Shown here: positions 5,794 through 6,309 of the stretch, piece by piece
Layout of the letters: each line of letters starts with the position of its first letter
Numbering within the stretch: position 1 is the first letter of the stretch
Assembly (NCBI GenBank): GCA_025934595.1
Contig: JAICXU010000208.1
Span: 1 to 6,309, forward strand
Direction: 5' to 3'
Origin: Polyangiaceae bacterium
GTDB lineage: Bacteria; Myxococcota_A; Polyangia; Polyangiales; Polyangiaceae
DNA length: 6,309 nt
The notes under the pieces: model-generated
Told to the model about the DNA's origin: nothing
Databases searched by the model: none
Seen by the model: the letters and a program-made list of their open reading frames with translations, nothing else
Position numbers and translations under genes: made by a program

Positions 5794-6309
5794 GTGCAGC
5801 TCAATTTCGCCGCCCGCGAAGTCACGATCAAGCTCGTTTATTACGGGCCCGCGCTTTCCGGGAAAACCACGAATCTGAAAGCGCTCCACGAGCTCACGAG
5901 CGAGGAGAGCCACGGCCGGCTCATGACGCTCGAGACGCGCGACGATCGCACGCTTTTCTTCGACATGCTGCCGCTCGTTTTCAAATCCGAGAGCGGCGAC
6001 ATGAGCCTTCGTTTGAAGGTGTTCACGGTTCCTGGGCAGGTCTTGCATGGATCGACGAGGCGCCTCGTTTTGCAGGGCGCCGACGGCGTGGCATTCATCG
6101 CCGACTCGCAGCTCTCCGAGACGGAGAACAACGCGGCGTCGCTGCTCGATCTGCGAGAAAATCTGAAGGAGCTCGGCATCGCGCTCCGCGACATGCCGTT
6201 CGTCATCCAATTCAACAAGCGCGATCTGCCCGCCGTTCGCACCGATGCCGAAATCGAGGCGCTCGCGCAGCGCGGTCGTGAGCCGATCTTCCGAGCGACG
6301 GCGATCAAG
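5794..6309 (+). CDS. MglA-like Ras-superfamily GTPase (partial, 3' end missing)
   Basis: The first 172 codons of an MglA/Arf-like small GTPase are present and the frame is still open at the window edge. From GTG 5794 the start reads VQLNFAAREVTIKLVYYG. The P-loop GPALSGKTT is at 18-26, DRTLFFD at 51-57, the MglA-type switch II TVPGQ at 78-82, VIQFNKRD with the NKxD base-recognition motif at 137-144, and FRATAIK at 166-172. These align well with Myxococcus xanthus MglA, a polarity switch GTPase that is about 195 residues long, so few residues may be missing. T78 and Q82 fall at the same numbers as in MglA. Ala20 replaces the glycine equivalent to MglA G21. An in-frame TAG at 5776-5778 and the absence of an ATG after it leave GTG 5794 as the start. 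It is probably a paralog of MglA rather than MglA itself, because it is not accompanied by MglB here. Confidence 0.88.
   Translation, partial: MQLNFAAREVTIKLVYYGPALSGKTTNLKALHELTSEESHGRLMTLETRDDRTLFFDMLPLVFKSESGDMSLRLKVFTVPGQVLHGSTRRLVLQGADGVAFIADSQLSETENNAASLLDLRENLKELGIALRDMPFVIQFNKRDLPAVRTDAEIEALAQRGREPIFRATAIK

Noticed and set aside
5670..6281. Plus-strand and minus-strand open frames over the MglA-like gene
   Set aside because: The frame from GTG 5794 encodes all GTPase motifs; the others are low-complexity shadows.

Overview
The window is high-GC bacterial chromosome, most likely from a myxobacterium (Myxococcota, Polyangiales-like). This is inferred from three things: an MglA-type small GTPase with the TVPGQ switch motif at the right edge, a PEGA-like membrane protein of a style common in that group, and a strongly basic Ala/Lys/Pro tail fused to a helical domain at the left edge. 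No rRNA, tRNA, CRISPR array or insertion sequence is visible.

Left part. A minus-strand gene (76-825) encodes a 249-residue protein with a histone-H1-like N-terminal tail and a helical, helix-turn-helix-like domain. Two hairpins follow its stop codon. A 110-bp divergent spacer separates it from a plus-strand gene (936-1922) for a type II homoserine kinase (ThrB of the APH/choline-kinase fold). That gene ends convergently, 9 bp from the end of the next block, and an inverted repeat covers both stop codons.

Central and right part. Three minus-strand genes form a probable operon, read right to left. The first (5758-4718) encodes a protein with a PEGA-like domain and one C-terminal membrane helix. 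The second (4648-3752) encodes an M48 zinc metallopeptidase. The third (3752-1932) encodes a bacterial dynamin-like GTPase with a hydrophobic membrane-insertion segment. The peptidase and dynamin genes overlap by one base (TGATG), with a good Shine-Dalgarno sequence inside the end of the peptidase gene, so their translation is probably coupled. On the other side of a very short divergent spacer, an MglA-like Ras-superfamily GTPase starts with GTG at 5794 and runs off the window.

The most interesting reading is a membrane-remodelling or membrane-surveillance module of dynamin GTPase, M48 protease and membrane-anchored PEGA-like protein, beside an MglA-type switch GTPase. The dynamin/M48 pair recalls mitochondrial OPA1/OMA1, where an M48 protease processes a dynamin. 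This is an analogy only; the sequence shows co-transcription geometry and intact active-site motifs, not interaction.
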